Assembly: GCF_004078655.1 (NCBI RefSeq)
Contig: NZ_RZNC01000002.1
Coordinates: 544,300-608,299 of the forward strand
Length of the DNA: 64,000 nt
Direction: 5' to 3'
From: Labedella populi
GTDB taxonomy: Bacteria > Actinomycetota > Actinomycetes > Actinomycetales > Microbacteriaceae
The notes under the pieces were generated by a model, which did no database searches, was not told the DNA's origin, and saw nothing but the letters and a program-made list of their open reading frames with translations. Positions 6,839 through 15,244 of the stretch are shown piece by piece. Each line of letters begins with the position of its first letter. The stretch's first letter is position 1. A program made the position numbers and the translations under genes.

Positions 6839-9418
6839 TCAGGGCGAGAGCACGAGCCTGTCGACGGCGCCCTCCTCGATCGCAGCACGGCTGTACGGCC
6901 AGGGGCGGGTCTCGTTCGCGGCCCAGGCGTCGGTCTGGTCGACGTAGTGCGGGTGGAAGGCGTGTCCGGAGCTTCCCGCGAGGTTGATCCACGTGGACCC
7001 GTCGAAGTCCGCCAGGTCGATGACCTGTCGCATCGACGGCACCCAGTCGACCGCGTAGCCGTTCGGGAGATCCCAGCCGACGGCGTTCACTTCACTCGAT
7101 CCGCCGGACGTCGCCCACGGGCCCCGGTTGAACAGCCCCTCGATCGGTGTGATGCCCGAGGACCCGAAGGTCGCGTTGCGCAGTTCGAGTTCGTGCAGGT
7201 CGCCCCAGCTCCACCGCGTGGTGTCAGTGCCCATCAGTCGCGTGGACTCCTCCCAGGCGAGCCGCACACTGCGCCCGATGGCCTGATCGAGCCCGTCGAC
7301 CTCTGCCGCGTCGTCTCGCCACCAGGGGGACGACGGCCGATCGAGCAGGCGGTCGACGACGAGGAACCATCGCGACCCACCGGCGGGCGGGAGTCCGTCG
7401 GGCAGTCGGGGTCGGAAGGTCTCGTCGAGCAGCGTCTTCCAGAACACATTGAAGAACGCGGCGGACGGAGAAGCGGCATCGTCCCGGTAGTCCCAGTCAC
7501 GGAGGAGGTCCTGGGCCTCGTCCACCGGACCCGTGGCGTCGAGCTCGAGCAACAGGGGCACGAGGCGCTCGGCGACGGCGTTGTGGTCATCGGCCTGCAC
7601 AGCGGACATGTCTTCAGCGGTGACGGGCTCCTCACGGTCGATCAGGCCCCGTACGAGGCGGTCGATCCGGTCGGCGCGGTAGCCCGCATCCCAGTCGGCC
7701 GTGAGGAACGGTCCCTGCCGTCTCGGCGCGACCGCGTTGTTGGCCGTGACGATGTAGCCCGATGGTGGGTTGAAGACGGTCGGCAGCTCCGTGAAGGGCA
7801 CGGTCCCGACCCACCCGGTACGGCTCGTCCACCCGGCCTGGGGCCGTGTACCGTCCGATCCCGTGCGGACGGGGATCACTCCGGGCGCCTGATACCCGAT
7901 GTTCCCGTCGACGTCCGCGTAGAGAAGATTCTGCGACGGCACCTCGAACCGCTCCGCCGCGGCGCGGAAGGCCTCCCAATCGCGAGCGGCGTTCATCGCG
8001 AAGATCGCCGTCGGAGTGCGGCCCGGTGTCAGCGCCGTCCACTGCAGCGAGACGGCGTACTCGCGGTCCGCTTCACCGAACCCTTCGCGATAGTCGTCGG
8101 CGATCGTCCCGATCTGATCGGAGATGCCCGACACGATCGGGCCGCGCGACGTCGAACGCACCCGCACCTCGACGTCCTCGCCGCCGGCGACACGGATCGT
8201 CTCGGTGCGCACGTCCAGGGGACGAAGGGCGCCGTCGAGCTCCGACTCATCGCCGACGACGCGCTCGATGTAGAGGTCCGCGACGTCCGGGCCCAGGTTG
8301 GTGAAGCCCCACGCGATCCGATCGTTGTGGCCGATGATGACCCCCGGGAGCCCGGAGAACGTGAATCCGGCGACGTCGAAGGGGCACGCCTCGCTCACTG
8401 TGGCGCACCGCAGGCCCATCTGATACCAGATCGAGGGGAGGGCCGGGCCCAAGTGCGGATCGTTCGCGAGCAGGGGTTCGCCGCTCGCCGTGTGCTCACC
8501 GGACACCACCCACGCGTTCGACCCGATGTCGGTCCCGGCCTGCCCGAGCAGTTCCGGGAGGCCGCGGAGAGCCGAACGCACGGTCGTGAGCGCCTCGGCC
8601 GCGTCCTCGGTCAGCGGACCAGACGCAGCCTCACCGTCGTCGGGCGTCGGATCCCCGGCCGACTGCAGCTGTCGCACCTCGGACCCCTCGACCGCGCCGC
8701 CCGTGATCGTCGGATGCTCCTCGTAGGGGTACGGCGGGTACAGCTCCGCGAGCCGCTCCGGTTCGAGCGCCGTGGTGAGGAGCGCACGCTCGATCTCGTC
8801 CTCGAGGTTCGATCGCAGGTCCCACGCCATCGCCTTGAGCCATGCGACGCTGTCCGCGGGGCTCCACGGCTCCGGCGTGTACCCCGGGTTCTGCAGCCCG
8901 AGCACGGCGTACTCGAGCGAGAGATCGGCACCGGAACGGGAGTCGAGGTAAGCGTTCACTCCTCTCGCGTACGCCTCGTAGTACGACCTCGAGACGTCGT
9001 CGAGGGCGGCGACCTCCTCTTCGGCGACGGTGCGCCATCCGAGCGTCCGCACGAACGCGTCCGTCTCGACCTGGCTCTCGCCGAAGAGTTCGGCGAGCCG
9101 GCCGGAGGTGACATGACGGCGGAAATCCATCTCCCAGAACCGGTCCTGAGCATGGACGAAGCCCTGTGCCGCGAAGAGGTCGAGCGCGGAGTCCGCCTCG
9201 AGCTGCGGGATCCCGGCGTCGTCTCGCGTGACGGTCACCGGGGCTTCGAGGCCGTCGAGGTGGATCTCGCCCTCCGTCTGGGGGAAGGAACGCTGCACGG
9301 TCCAGAGCCCGAGGCCGCCCACCACCACGATGGTCACGGCGACCACCGCGACGACGCGCACGATCAGGCGGGACACCGGGTGGCGTCGTGTGTCGTAGTC
9401 GGCTCGTCGCATGTCCAC
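6839..9418 (-). CDS. Penicillin acylase family (Ntn-hydrolase) protein, membrane-anchored
   Basis: Member of the penicillin/cephalosporin/AHL acylase family of self-cleaving N-terminal-nucleophile hydrolases, 859 residues. Residues of about 17-40 form one hydrophobic anchor, so the catalytic part should be outside the membrane. The predicted nucleophile is Ser300 in 'DIGSNAWVVSG', preceded by an acidic spacer expected to be removed on maturation. That leaves an alpha chain of about 240 and a beta chain of about 560 residues, the normal layout. 'LLANDPHLG' and 'GHNDRIAWGFTN' are family motifs. The substrate (beta-lactam, acyl-homoserine lactone or peptide amide) cannot be inferred. The GTG at 9416-9418 is taken as start; ATG at 9412 is an alternative. 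Confidence 0.88.
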   Translation of the reverse strand: MDMRRADYDTRRHPVSRLIVRVVAVVAVTIVVVGGLGLWTVQRSFPQTEGEIHLDGLEAPVTVTRDDAGIPQLEADSALDLFAAQGFVHAQDRFWEMDFRRHVTSGRLAELFGESQVETDAFVRTLGWRTVAEEEVAALDDVSRSYYEAYARGVNAYLDSRSGADLSLEYAVLGLQNPGYTPEPWSPADSVAWLKAMAWDLRSNLEDEIERALLTTALEPERLAELYPPYPYEEHPTITGGAVEGSEVRQLQSAGDPTPDDGEAASGPLTEDAAEALTTVRSALRGLPELLGQAGTDIGSNAWVVSGEHTASGEPLLANDPHLGPALPSIWYQMGLRCATVSEACPFDVAGFTFSGLPGVIIGHNDRIAWGFTNLGPDVADLYIERVVGDESELDGALRPLDVRTETIRVAGGEDVEVRVRSTSRGPIVSGISDQIGTIADDYREGFGEADREYAVSLQWTALTPGRTPTAIFAMNAARDWEAFRAAAERFEVPSQNLLYADVDGNIGYQAPGVIPVRTGSDGTRPQAGWTSRTGWVGTVPFTELPTVFNPPSGYIVTANNAVAPRRQGPFLTADWDAGYRADRIDRLVRGLIDREEPVTAEDMSAVQADDHNAVAERLVPLLLELDATGPVDEAQDLLRDWDYRDDAASPSAAFFNVFWKTLLDETFRPRLPDGLPPAGGSRWFLVVDRLLDRPSSPWWRDDAAEVDGLDQAIGRSVRLAWEESTRLMGTDTTRWSWGDLHELELRNATFGSSGITPIEGLFNRGPWATSGGSSEVNAVGWDLPNGYAVDWVPSMRQVIDLADFDGSTWINLAGSSGHAFHPHYVDQTDAWAANETRPWPYSRAAIEEGAVDRLVLSP

Positions 9419-9455
9419 TCCCTCGTGCGTCGACCGCCGGCTCGACCGGGAGTGC

Positions 9456-10436
9456 CTAGGCGTGCAGGGCGGTGTTCAGGACGATACCGGTCCCCGACCG
9501 CCTCAGCACCTCGACGGCACCGGACGTCGAGTTGCGGCGGAAGAGCAGACCGGGGACGCCGCTCAGCTCAGCGGCCTTCACGATCGGCCGCTCTTCCGAC
9601 CCGTGCTCGATCACCATGACCTTCGTGCCGGCGGTGACGTAGAGCCCTGCTTCGACGACCGAGTCGTCGCCGATCGAGATGCCGATGCCCGAGTTGGCCC
9701 CGAGGAGCGCGCGCTGACCGATCGAGACGCGGTGCGATCCGCCGCCCGAGAGCGTGCCCATGATGGAGGCCCCGCCGCCGATGTCGCTGCCGTCGCCGAC
9801 GACGACGCCCTGCGAGATCCGGCCCTCGACCATGGATGCACCGAGGGTGCCCGCATTGAAGTTCACGAACCCCTCGTGCATCACGGTCGTCCCGGGCGCG
9901 AGATGCGCGCCGAGCCGCACACGGGAGGAGTCGGCGATCCGAACGCGGTCGGGAGTGACGTAATCGAGGAGGCGGGGGAACTTGTCGATGCCGGTCGCCT
10001 GTATCCCCGCACGCTGCAACGCGGGTCGTAGCGCGCCGAAGTGGGCGGGGAGGACCGGCCCGGCCGTCGTCCAGACGACGATCGGGAGGTGGCCGAAGAT
10101 CCCGTCGAGATTGAGTGAATTCGGAGGAGTCAGGACGTGCGAGAGCAGGTGCAGGCGCAGATAGGCGTCAGGCGTGTCGGCGGGAGGGACATCGAGATCG
10201 ATCTCGACCGTCACGACATCGGTTGTGACCCGCCGACGCGGGTCGGCGGATGCCAGGGCCTCGAGCTCCGCCGGGGCGATCCACTTGTCTCGACCGGCAG
10301 GCATCCGTCCGAGGCGCGGCTCCGGGAACCAGGTGTCGAGGACCGTACCGTCCTCGGCTGTCGTTGCCAGTCCGTATCCCCATGCGAAGCGGGGGCCTGC
10401 GGCGTCGTCGGTGGGGGTGGAGGGAGTCGCGGTCAT
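9456..10436 (-). CDS. dapD: Tetrahydrodipicolinate N-succinyltransferase DapD
   Basis: Transfers succinyl from succinyl-CoA to tetrahydrodipicolinate, first step of the succinylase DAP branch. The 326 residues match the long actinobacterial DapD. The C-terminal half has hexapeptide periodicity of a left-handed beta-helix (for example '[17 protein letters not shown]' and '[14 protein letters not shown]'), as in the trimeric enzyme. The ATG is seven bases after a TAGCCT hexamer, implying a leaderless mRNA. It is divergent from dapE with an 86-base intergenic region that holds both promoters. Confidence 0.95.
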   Translation of the reverse strand: MTATPSTPTDDAAGPRFAWGYGLATTAEDGTVLDTWFPEPRLGRMPAGRDKWIAPAELEALASADPRRRVTTDVVTVEIDLDVPPADTPDAYLRLHLLSHVLTPPNSLNLDGIFGHLPIVVWTTAGPVLPAHFGALRPALQRAGIQATGIDKFPRLLDYVTPDRVRIADSSRVRLGAHLAPGTTVMHEGFVNFNAGTLGASMVEGRISQGVVVGDGSDIGGGASIMGTLSGGGSHRVSIGQRALLGANSGIGISIGDDSVVEAGLYVTAGTKVMVIEHGSEERPIVKAAELSGVPGLLFRRNSTSGAVEVLRRSGTGIVLNTALHA

Positions 10437-10443
10437 GGTGTCT

Positions 10444-10449
10444 AGGCTA
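10444..10449 (-). promoter_or_regulatory. -10 element of dapD (TAGCCT), leaderless
   Basis: On the minus strand TAGCCT is followed by seven bases and the dapD ATG. It faces the dapE -10 element about 60 bases away, so the two divergent dap genes share one short control region. Confidence 0.5.
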
Positions 10450-10509
10450 GTTGGACGATCGGTCGCTCGCCGCCGTGGGCAACGCCAGCGGGTGCGTCGG
10501 CCCTCTCAC

Positions 10510-10515
10510 TAGACT
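10510..10515 (+). promoter_or_regulatory. -10 element of dapE (TAGACT), leaderless
   Basis: TAGACT, seven bases, then ATG at 10523. This fixes the dapE start and argues against the longer in-frame GTG start at 10451. Confidence 0.55.
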
Positions 10516-10522
10516 GTGCTCC

Positions 10523-11623
10523 ATGGAGCCCGCAGCCCGCTCGTCGAGCCTGACCCGCCTCGACCTGACGGGATCACCCGTCGATCTCACCCGGATCATC
10601 TGCGACATCGAATCCGTCTCCGGAAACGAGCGCCGTCTCGCCGACCTCATCGAGCAGGCCCTCGTCGCCTTCCCGCACCTCGAGGTGACGCGTGACGGGG
10701 ACACCGTCGTCGCCCGCACCGGCCTCGGACGCGAGCGCCGTGTCGTGATCGCCGGCCACCTCGACACGGTGCCCGTGAAGGAGAACGTGCCGACACGGTC
10801 GGAGACGATCGACGGTGTCGAGTACATCTGGGGCCGCGGCACCGTCGACATGAAGGCCGGGGTCGCGGTGCAACTGCACCTCGCAGCGACGCTCCGCGAA
10901 CCCGCCGTCGACATCACATGGATGTGGTACGACCACGAGGAGGTCTCGGCGGAGCTCAACGGTCTCGGCCGCCTCGCACGCAATCGGCCGGACCTCTTCG
11001 ACGGCGACTTCGCCATCCTCGGAGAACCGTCCAACTCCCGCATCGAAGGCGGCTGTAACGGCAATCTGCGCATCGAGGTCCGTGCGTACGGTCTGCGGTC
11101 GCACTCCGCCCGCAGTTGGGTGGGGGAGAACGCGATCCACAAGATCGTCCCGGTTCTCGACACGCTCGCCGCCTATGAACCGCGCGAGGTCGAGGTCGAC
11201 GGGCTCGTCTACCGGGAGGGTCTCAACGCCGTGGGGGTATCCGGGGGCATCGCCGGCAACGTGATCCCCGATGAGGCGATGGTGCATATCAACTACCGCT
11301 TCGCGCCGAGCCGCTCGGTCGAGGAGGCCATCGCCCACATGCATGAGCTCTTCGCCGACTTCGAGATCCGTGTCGTCGATCAGGCGGAGGGGGCGAGGCC
11401 CGGTCTCGACGCTCCGATCGCGCAGCAGTTCGTGGCGGCCGTCGGATCGGAACCGGCCCCGAAGTACGGCTGGACCGACGTGGCCCGGTTCTCGGCCATG
11501 GGTGTGCCGGCCGTCAACTACGGTCCGGGCGATCCCCTCAAGGCCCACGCCGACGACGAGCGCTGCTCGGTCGAGCAGATCCTCGAGTGCGAGCGCGGCC
11601 TGCGCTCCTGGCTGTCCGCATGA
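10523..11623 (+). CDS. dapE: Succinyl-diaminopimelate desuccinylase DapE
   Basis: Zinc metallohydrolase (M20 family) that releases succinate from N-succinyl-LL-DAP, 366 residues. Metal ligands are visible: His in 'GHLDTVPV', the bridging Asp in 'GRGTVDMKAG', the catalytic Glu pair in 'YDHEEVSAE', Glu in 'LGEPSNS' and the final His in 'PLKAHADDERC'. The ATG is chosen from the TAGACT hexamer seven bases upstream. It completes the succinylase branch with dapC and dapD. The stop overlaps the next small gene as ATGA. Confidence 0.95.
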   Translation: MEPAARSSSLTRLDLTGSPVDLTRIICDIESVSGNERRLADLIEQALVAFPHLEVTRDGDTVVARTGLGRERRVVIAGHLDTVPVKENVPTRSETIDGVEYIWGRGTVDMKAGVAVQLHLAATLREPAVDITWMWYDHEEVSAELNGLGRLARNRPDLFDGDFAILGEPSNSRIEGGCNGNLRIEVRAYGLRSHSARSWVGENAIHKIVPVLDTLAAYEPREVEVDGLVYREGLNAVGVSGGIAGNVIPDEAMVHINYRFAPSRSVEEAIAHMHELFADFEIRVVDQAEGARPGLDAPIAQQFVAAVGSEPAPKYGWTDVARFSAMGVPAVNYGPGDPLKAHADDERCSVEQILECERGLRSWLSA

Positions 11624-11835
11624 CCACGACGAGGGGAGTGGTCCCCGCGACACGCTCCGACGGGACAGGGGACCGGTCCGGGCGCTTCCCGTGGTGGGTC
11701 GTCGTCCTCGCCGAGTTCGCCGGAGCCCGAGTCATCACGACGGCGACGATGCTCTTCCTCATCGCGTCGATCGTCGGCCAGTTCCTCTGGCTCTACGTGT
11801 TGTGGCGGGTGGGCGACTCGCCACTCCCGACGTGA
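11620..11835 (+). CDS. 71-residue remnant of a PIG-V-like mannosyltransferase (internal deletion)
   Basis: Small intact reading frame starting in an ATGA overlap with dapE and ending in a GTGA overlap with the next gene. Residues 22-49 ('RFPWWVVVLAEF', 'ARVITTATMLFLIA') resemble the first membrane segment of the downstream mannosyltransferase ('RLPWWVAVLIVF', 'SRIVTTAMMLVLAA'). Residues 50-66 ('SIVGQFLWLYVLWRV') resemble its last membrane segment ('SIALQWLWLLVAWRV'). The simplest reading is a tandem duplicate that lost about 360 codons in frame, leaving the two ends fused. It may be a decaying pseudogene or a retained two-helix peptide. The similarity was judged by eye. Confidence 0.65.
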   Translation: MTTTRGVVPATRSDGTGDRSGRFPWWVVVLAEFAGARVITTATMLFLIASIVGQFLWLYVLWRVGDSPLPT

Positions 11836-13121
11836 CCCGCGGAGGACGGATCGAGCGCTCGTCCATGCGTCGGCCGCAAGCCGACATCGAGCCGCTCGAC
11901 GACCCGGAGCCGCTCGACGATCCCGAGCCGCTCGACGATCCGCTCACGTCCGACCGCTTCCGCCGGTTGCCGTGGTGGGTCGCCGTGCTCATCGTCTTCG
12001 GCCTCTCCCGCATTGTGACCACGGCCATGATGCTCGTCCTCGCCGCGCAGCAGGACCAGAACGCGTGGACGGCTGCCGCTCCGCGCTACGTCGACTTCGC
12101 CTCGATGTGGGACGGCCGCTGGTACAACATCGTGGCCGTTGCGGGATACCCCGCCGAGCTCCCCCTCACGGACGACGGCCATACGGCGGAGAACGCCTGG
12201 GCGTTCCTGCCGGTCTACCCGCTCGTCGTGCGCACGGTCATGATCCTGACGGGAGCCGAGTGGGCCGTCGCAGCGGTCGCGGTGTCGGTGCTCGCGGGCT
12301 TCGGTGCCGCACTCGTCACCTACCGGCTCTTCCGCGAGCACCTCGACGCCGGCACCGCTCTGTTCGGCGTCGTCATCTTCTCGGTCGCGCCGGTAGCGCC
12401 CGTGTTCCAGGTCGCCTACGCCGAGTCGCTCCACCTCCTGCTCCTGTCCCTCGCCCTGCTCCTCCTGGTGCGTCGTCGGTACGGTCTCCTGATGCCCGTG
12501 GTCGTCGTGATGGGCTTCACCCGACCGAGCGCTCTCGCCTTCGCGCTCCTCCTGGGCCTCCACCTGCTCGTGCGCATCGTCCGGAGAGATCGCGAGCCCT
12601 TCGCGTCCGGCGAACTCCCGCTCGTCATCGGCGCGACGCTCCTGAGCGGCCTCGTGGGCCTCGCCTGGCCGGCGGTGGCCTGGGCGGTGACCGGTTCGGT
12701 CACCGCGTATACGGACACCGAGCTCGCGTGGCGGTCCGTGTACATCGGGTATCAGCACCTCATCCCGTTCACGCCCTGGTTCCAGGGTTTCGAGTGGTGG
12801 TTCGGGCGCCCGCTGGGCTGGATCGGCGTGATCCTCCTCGTCGCAGGTTTTGCGGTCGCCCTCACGAGCAGACCGGTGAGGATGCTCGGACTCGAGGTCC
12901 GATTGTGGCTCGCCGCTTATGCCCTCTACCTCCTCGCCGTCTTCTTCCCGCAGTCGAGTACCTTCCGACTGCTCGTGCCTTTCTTCCCGTTCGCCGGCGC
13001 CATCGCGGTTCCGCGGTCCAGGGTGTACCGGACAACCGTCGTGATGGGGAGCATCGCCCTGCAGTGGCTCTGGCTGCTCGTCGCATGGCGGGTCGACGGC
13101 TACGACTGGACGCCACCGTGA
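11832..13121 (+). CDS. PIG-V-like polytopic mannosyltransferase
   Basis: Multi-pass GT-C-type glycosyltransferase, 429 residues with about nine or ten hydrophobic helices. 'FASMWDGRWY' in the first extracytoplasmic loop is the acidic loop motif expected of polyprenol-phosphomannose-dependent enzymes of the PIG-V/Gpi18 group. It probably mannosylates an envelope lipid or protein; the acceptor is unknown. The GTG at 11832 overlaps the preceding stop (GTGA) and is chosen for that coupling; ATG at 11865 is possible. The cytoplasmic N-terminus carries three copies of EPLDDP. Confidence 0.8.
   Translation: MTRGGRIERSSMRRPQADIEPLDDPEPLDDPEPLDDPLTSDRFRRLPWWVAVLIVFGLSRIVTTAMMLVLAAQQDQNAWTAAAPRYVDFASMWDGRWYNIVAVAGYPAELPLTDDGHTAENAWAFLPVYPLVVRTVMILTGAEWAVAAVAVSVLAGFGAALVTYRLFREHLDAGTALFGVVIFSVAPVAPVFQVAYAESLHLLLLSLALLLLVRRRYGLLMPVVVVMGFTRPSALAFALLLGLHLLVRIVRRDREPFASGELPLVIGATLLSGLVGLAWPAVAWAVTGSVTAYTDTELAWRSVYIGYQHLIPFTPWFQGFEWWFGRPLGWIGVILLVAGFAVALTSRPVRMLGLEVRLWLAAYALYLLAVFFPQSSTFRLLVPFFPFAGAIAVPRSRVYRTTVVMGSIALQWLWLLVAWRVDGYDWTPP
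11889..11942 (+). repeat. Three 18-base tandem repeats encoding EPLDDP
   Basis: GAGCCGCTCGACGACCCG is present three times head to tail with two synonymous changes, in frame within the mannosyltransferase gene. It extends an acidic N-terminal tail ahead of the first helix and is likely to vary in copy number between strains. Confidence 0.9.
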
Positions 13122-13238
13122 CCCGGAGTCCGTCGAGCGGGGGGATCGGCGCTCCAGACGCGGTAGGTCGGTGCGCTCGGGATGCCGAAGCGGCCGTCCC
13201 CTCGACGTGGGGATTAGCGCGAACCGCCGCCGATCACG

Positions 13239-13244
13239 GATAAT
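13239..13244 (+). promoter_or_regulatory. -10 element (GATAAT) for the DUF3117 gene
   Basis: GATAAT lies 27 bases before the ATG at 13272, in a 150-base gap that otherwise shows no gene. A purine-rich AAGGGGAG follows it as ribosome-binding site, so this gene, unlike many neighbours, has a leader. Confidence 0.45.
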
Positions 13245-13271
13245 GGACGTAGTACACGAAAGGGGAGCCGT

Positions 13272-13442
13272 ATGGCCGCGATGAAGCCGAGGACCGGAGA
13301 TGGGCCTATGGAGGCCGTAAAGGAGGGTCGGCTCATCATTGTGCGAGTGCCGCTCGAAGGAGGAGGTCGGCTCGTCGTGTCGGTAAACGACGACGAGGCG
13401 AAGGAACTCCACGACGCACTCGCCGGAGTCGTTTCCGCCTAA
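13272..13442 (+). CDS. DUF3117 family protein
   Basis: 56-residue actinobacterial protein of unknown function. The hallmark 'MAAMKPRTGDGPMEAVKEG' opening and 'RVPLEGGGRLVV' core identify DUF3117. There is no signal peptide or membrane segment, so it is probably cytoplasmic. ATG with AAGGGGAG six to twelve bases upstream. Monocistronic: a strong hairpin follows 20 bases after the stop. Confidence 0.93.
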   Translation: MAAMKPRTGDGPMEAVKEGRLIIVRVPLEGGGRLVVSVNDDEAKELHDALAGVVSA

Positions 13443-13462
13443 TCCACCAGCACCACGTGATG

Positions 13463-13491
13463 GCGCCCGGATCCCTGAGGGATCCGGGCGC
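13463..13491. terminator. Bidirectional hairpin terminator
   Basis: Perfect 13-base-pair stem GCGCCCGGATCCC / GGGATCCGGGCGC with a three-base loop, between the convergent DUF3117 and O-methyltransferase genes. There is no long U-tract, which is common for terminators of high-GC actinobacteria. Confidence 0.75.
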
Positions 13492-13501
13492 GACGTCCCT
13501 C

Positions 13502-14152
13502 TCAGATCGCGAGCTTCGTCACCTGCAGGAGACCGTCGCCGACGACCGACAGAGCGCTCACGACGGCGGTCGAGGCGGCGACCTCATGGACGAGCGAGCG
13601 GTAGCCCACGGCGACGTCGTCACGCGCGGCCGGGTCCGCGACGCGACCACGCGCGAGTGCATGGGCCACGACGACGGTTCCTCCGGCGCGGACGAGCCGG
13701 AGCGCGTGCTCGAAGTATTCGATGACGGAGACGGTGTCGGCATCGATGAGAACGAGGTCGTACGAGTCCTCGTTCATACGAGGGAGCACATCGAGAGCGC
13801 GACCCGCGATGAGACGGAAACGATTCGCGGGAATGCCCGCGTCGTGGAAGTGCTCGCGAGCGGCCGCCTGGTGCTCGATCTCGCTGTCGATCGACGTGAG
13901 AGCGCTGCGCGGATTCCCCGACAGCATCCATAGTCCGGACACCCCGCTCCCGGTGCCGATCTCCATGATGTTCCGTGCTCCGGAGGCGGCCACGAGGAGT
14001 GCGAGCTGAGCGCCGGTGGCGGGTGAGACCGGTTCGACACCGACCTCGAGCGAGTGGGCACGGGCGCGCGCGATCGTGTCGGGTTCGACGACGACGTCGT
14101 CGGCGTACTTCCAGTTCGCGACGTGCTCGGACTTGGCGTCGTGAGAGGACAC
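13502..14152 (-). CDS. SAM-dependent O-methyltransferase (Rv1220c-like)
   Basis: 216-residue class I methyltransferase of the O-methyltransferase family 3. The SAM-binding glycine loop is 'IMEIGTGSGVSGLW', followed by 'LTSIDSEIEHQ' and the acidic 'YDLVLIDADTVSVIEY', which in relatives also binds a divalent metal. The acceptor is unknown. In mycobacteria the homologue (Rv1220c) likewise stands beside envelope or sigma-factor genes. Here it is divergent from tatB and ends at the hairpin shared with DUF3117. Confidence 0.85.
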   Translation of the reverse strand: MSSHDAKSEHVANWKYADDVVVEPDTIARARAHSLEVGVEPVSPATGAQLALLVAASGARNIMEIGTGSGVSGLWMLSGNPRSALTSIDSEIEHQAAAREHFHDAGIPANRFRLIAGRALDVLPRMNEDSYDLVLIDADTVSVIEYFEHALRLVRAGGTVVVAHALARGRVADPAARDDVAVGYRSLVHEVAASTAVVSALSVVGDGLLQVTKLAI

Positions 14153-14253
14153 TGGTGTGCTCCGTGTTCGTGTCGGTGGTGCGGGGATCGATGCGATCGA
14201 CCTTCCGTCAGGATACGGCGGGGCGTCCCGACGGAAGCGCAGCCACGGCGGGG

Positions 14254-14259
14254 TACTCT
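14254..14259 (+). promoter_or_regulatory. -10 element of tatB (TACTCT), leaderless
   Basis: TACTCT, six bases, then the tatB GTG. No Shine-Dalgarno is visible. Confidence 0.5.
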
Positions 14260-14265
14260 TGATCC

Positions 14266-14652
14266 GTGTTCGGACTGACCCCTGAGAAGGTGCTGCTCAT
14301 CGCGGTCATCGCCGTGCTCATCGTCGGCCCCGAACGGCTCCCGCTCTACGCGTCGAAGTTCGCGCAGTTCATCCGGTGGCTGCGGGATCTCGCGAGGGGC
14401 GCGCAGGACCGCATGCGGGAAGAGATGGGGCCGGAGTTCGACGAGGTCGACTGGAAGAAGCTCGACCCGCGGCAGTACGACCCGCGTCGGATCATCAAGG
14501 AGGCCCTGCTCGACGACGAGCCGGCTCCCGTCCTGACGGCACCATCGGTGCGTACGCGCCCGGAGAAGCCTGCTGTCCCACCGTCGCACCGATCGCGACT
14601 CGAGTCGGGGGAGTACTCCGGTCCGCCGCCGTTCGATGCGGAGTCCACGTGA
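14266..14652 (+). CDS. tatB: Sec-independent protein translocase subunit TatB
   Basis: Component of the twin-arginine export receptor, 128 residues. It has the typical layout: one N-terminal transmembrane helix (about residues 6-21, 'VLLIAVIAVLIVGPERLP'), the GPERLP hinge, an amphipathic helix with 'FIRWLRDLARGAQDRMREE', and a charged tail. The tail and the 'EMGPEFDEVDW' segment favour TatB over TatA. The GTG start has a leaderless -10 element. Its stop overlaps the apt GTG by four bases. A likely client in this window is EfeB. Confidence 0.93.
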   Translation: MFGLTPEKVLLIAVIAVLIVGPERLPLYASKFAQFIRWLRDLARGAQDRMREEMGPEFDEVDWKKLDPRQYDPRRIIKEALLDDEPAPVLTAPSVRTRPEKPAVPPSHRSRLESGEYSGPPPFDAEST

Positions 14653-15209
14653 GCGTTCGGGCGGGTGCGGCTCCGGCCGTCTCCGGTCCGTCGTCGGAGC
14701 TCGAGCGCGCCGAGTCCCTCATCGCCGCCGTGCCCGACCATCCCTCGCCGGGAATCGTGTTCCGCGACCTGACGCCGCTGTTCGCCGACGCCGAGGCGTT
14801 CGCGACCGTCGTCGACGCCATCGCCGCGCCCTTCGCCGGTCGATTCGACGTGGTGGCGGGGCTCGAGGCTCGAGGCTTCCTCCTCGCCGGCGCGGTCGCC
14901 CTCCGCACCGGCACCGCCGTGGTCCCCATCCGGAAGGCCGGCAAGCTGCCGCGCGAGACGGTGGCGGAGAGCTACGAGCTCGAGTACGGTTCGGCCACGA
15001 TCGAGGTGCACCGGGAGGACGTGCCGCCCGGTGCGCGCGTCCTGATCGTCGACGACGTGCTCGCGACCGGAGGAACGCTCGCGGCCGCTCTCCGCATCGG
15101 GGAACGCCTCGAGTGGGAGGTGGTGGGCTGCGGCGTCATACTCGAACTCGACCACCTCGCCGGCAGGAGCGCCCTCGGCTCAGAGGTGGTCAGCCTCTTC
15201 CGCGCCTGA
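14649..15209 (+). CDS. apt: Adenine phosphoribosyltransferase
   Basis: Salvages adenine with PRPP to AMP. 186 residues; the PRPP-binding loop is 'VLIVDDVLATGGT' and the family segment 'GIVFRDLTPLFAD' is present near the N-terminus, as is 'GLEARGFLLAGAVA'. The GTG at 14649 is chosen because it overlaps the tatB TGA (GTGA) and gives the normal length. Convergent with mrp, 35 bases apart and with no clear hairpin. Confidence 0.94.
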   Translation: MSVRAGAAPAVSGPSSELERAESLIAAVPDHPSPGIVFRDLTPLFADAEAFATVVDAIAAPFAGRFDVVAGLEARGFLLAGAVALRTGTAVVPIRKAGKLPRETVAESYELEYGSATIEVHREDVPPGARVLIVDDVLATGGTLAAALRIGERLEWEVVGCGVILELDHLAGRSALGSEVVSLFRA

Positions 15210-15244
15210 TCCTCGAGCGGGAAGGACCCGGATCGCGGAGGGCG

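Noticed and set aside
6830..9619. Plus-strand open frame of 929 codons opposite the acylase gene
   Set aside because: High-GC DNA often leaves the antisense frame open. The minus-strand frame has the complete Ntn-hydrolase motifs, and the plus-strand product shows no family features and an Arg/Gly-rich composition.
10451..10522. Longer dapE start (GTG at 10451)
   Set aside because: It would run through the dapE -10 element, and the extra 24 residues have no similarity to DapE. The ATG at 10523 fits both the promoter and the family length.
11271..11831. Upstream in-frame extension of the mannosyltransferase gene
   Set aside because: It lies inside dapE in another frame and is Arg/Ser-rich nonsense. 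The GTG at 11832 and ATG at 11865 are the only sensible starts.
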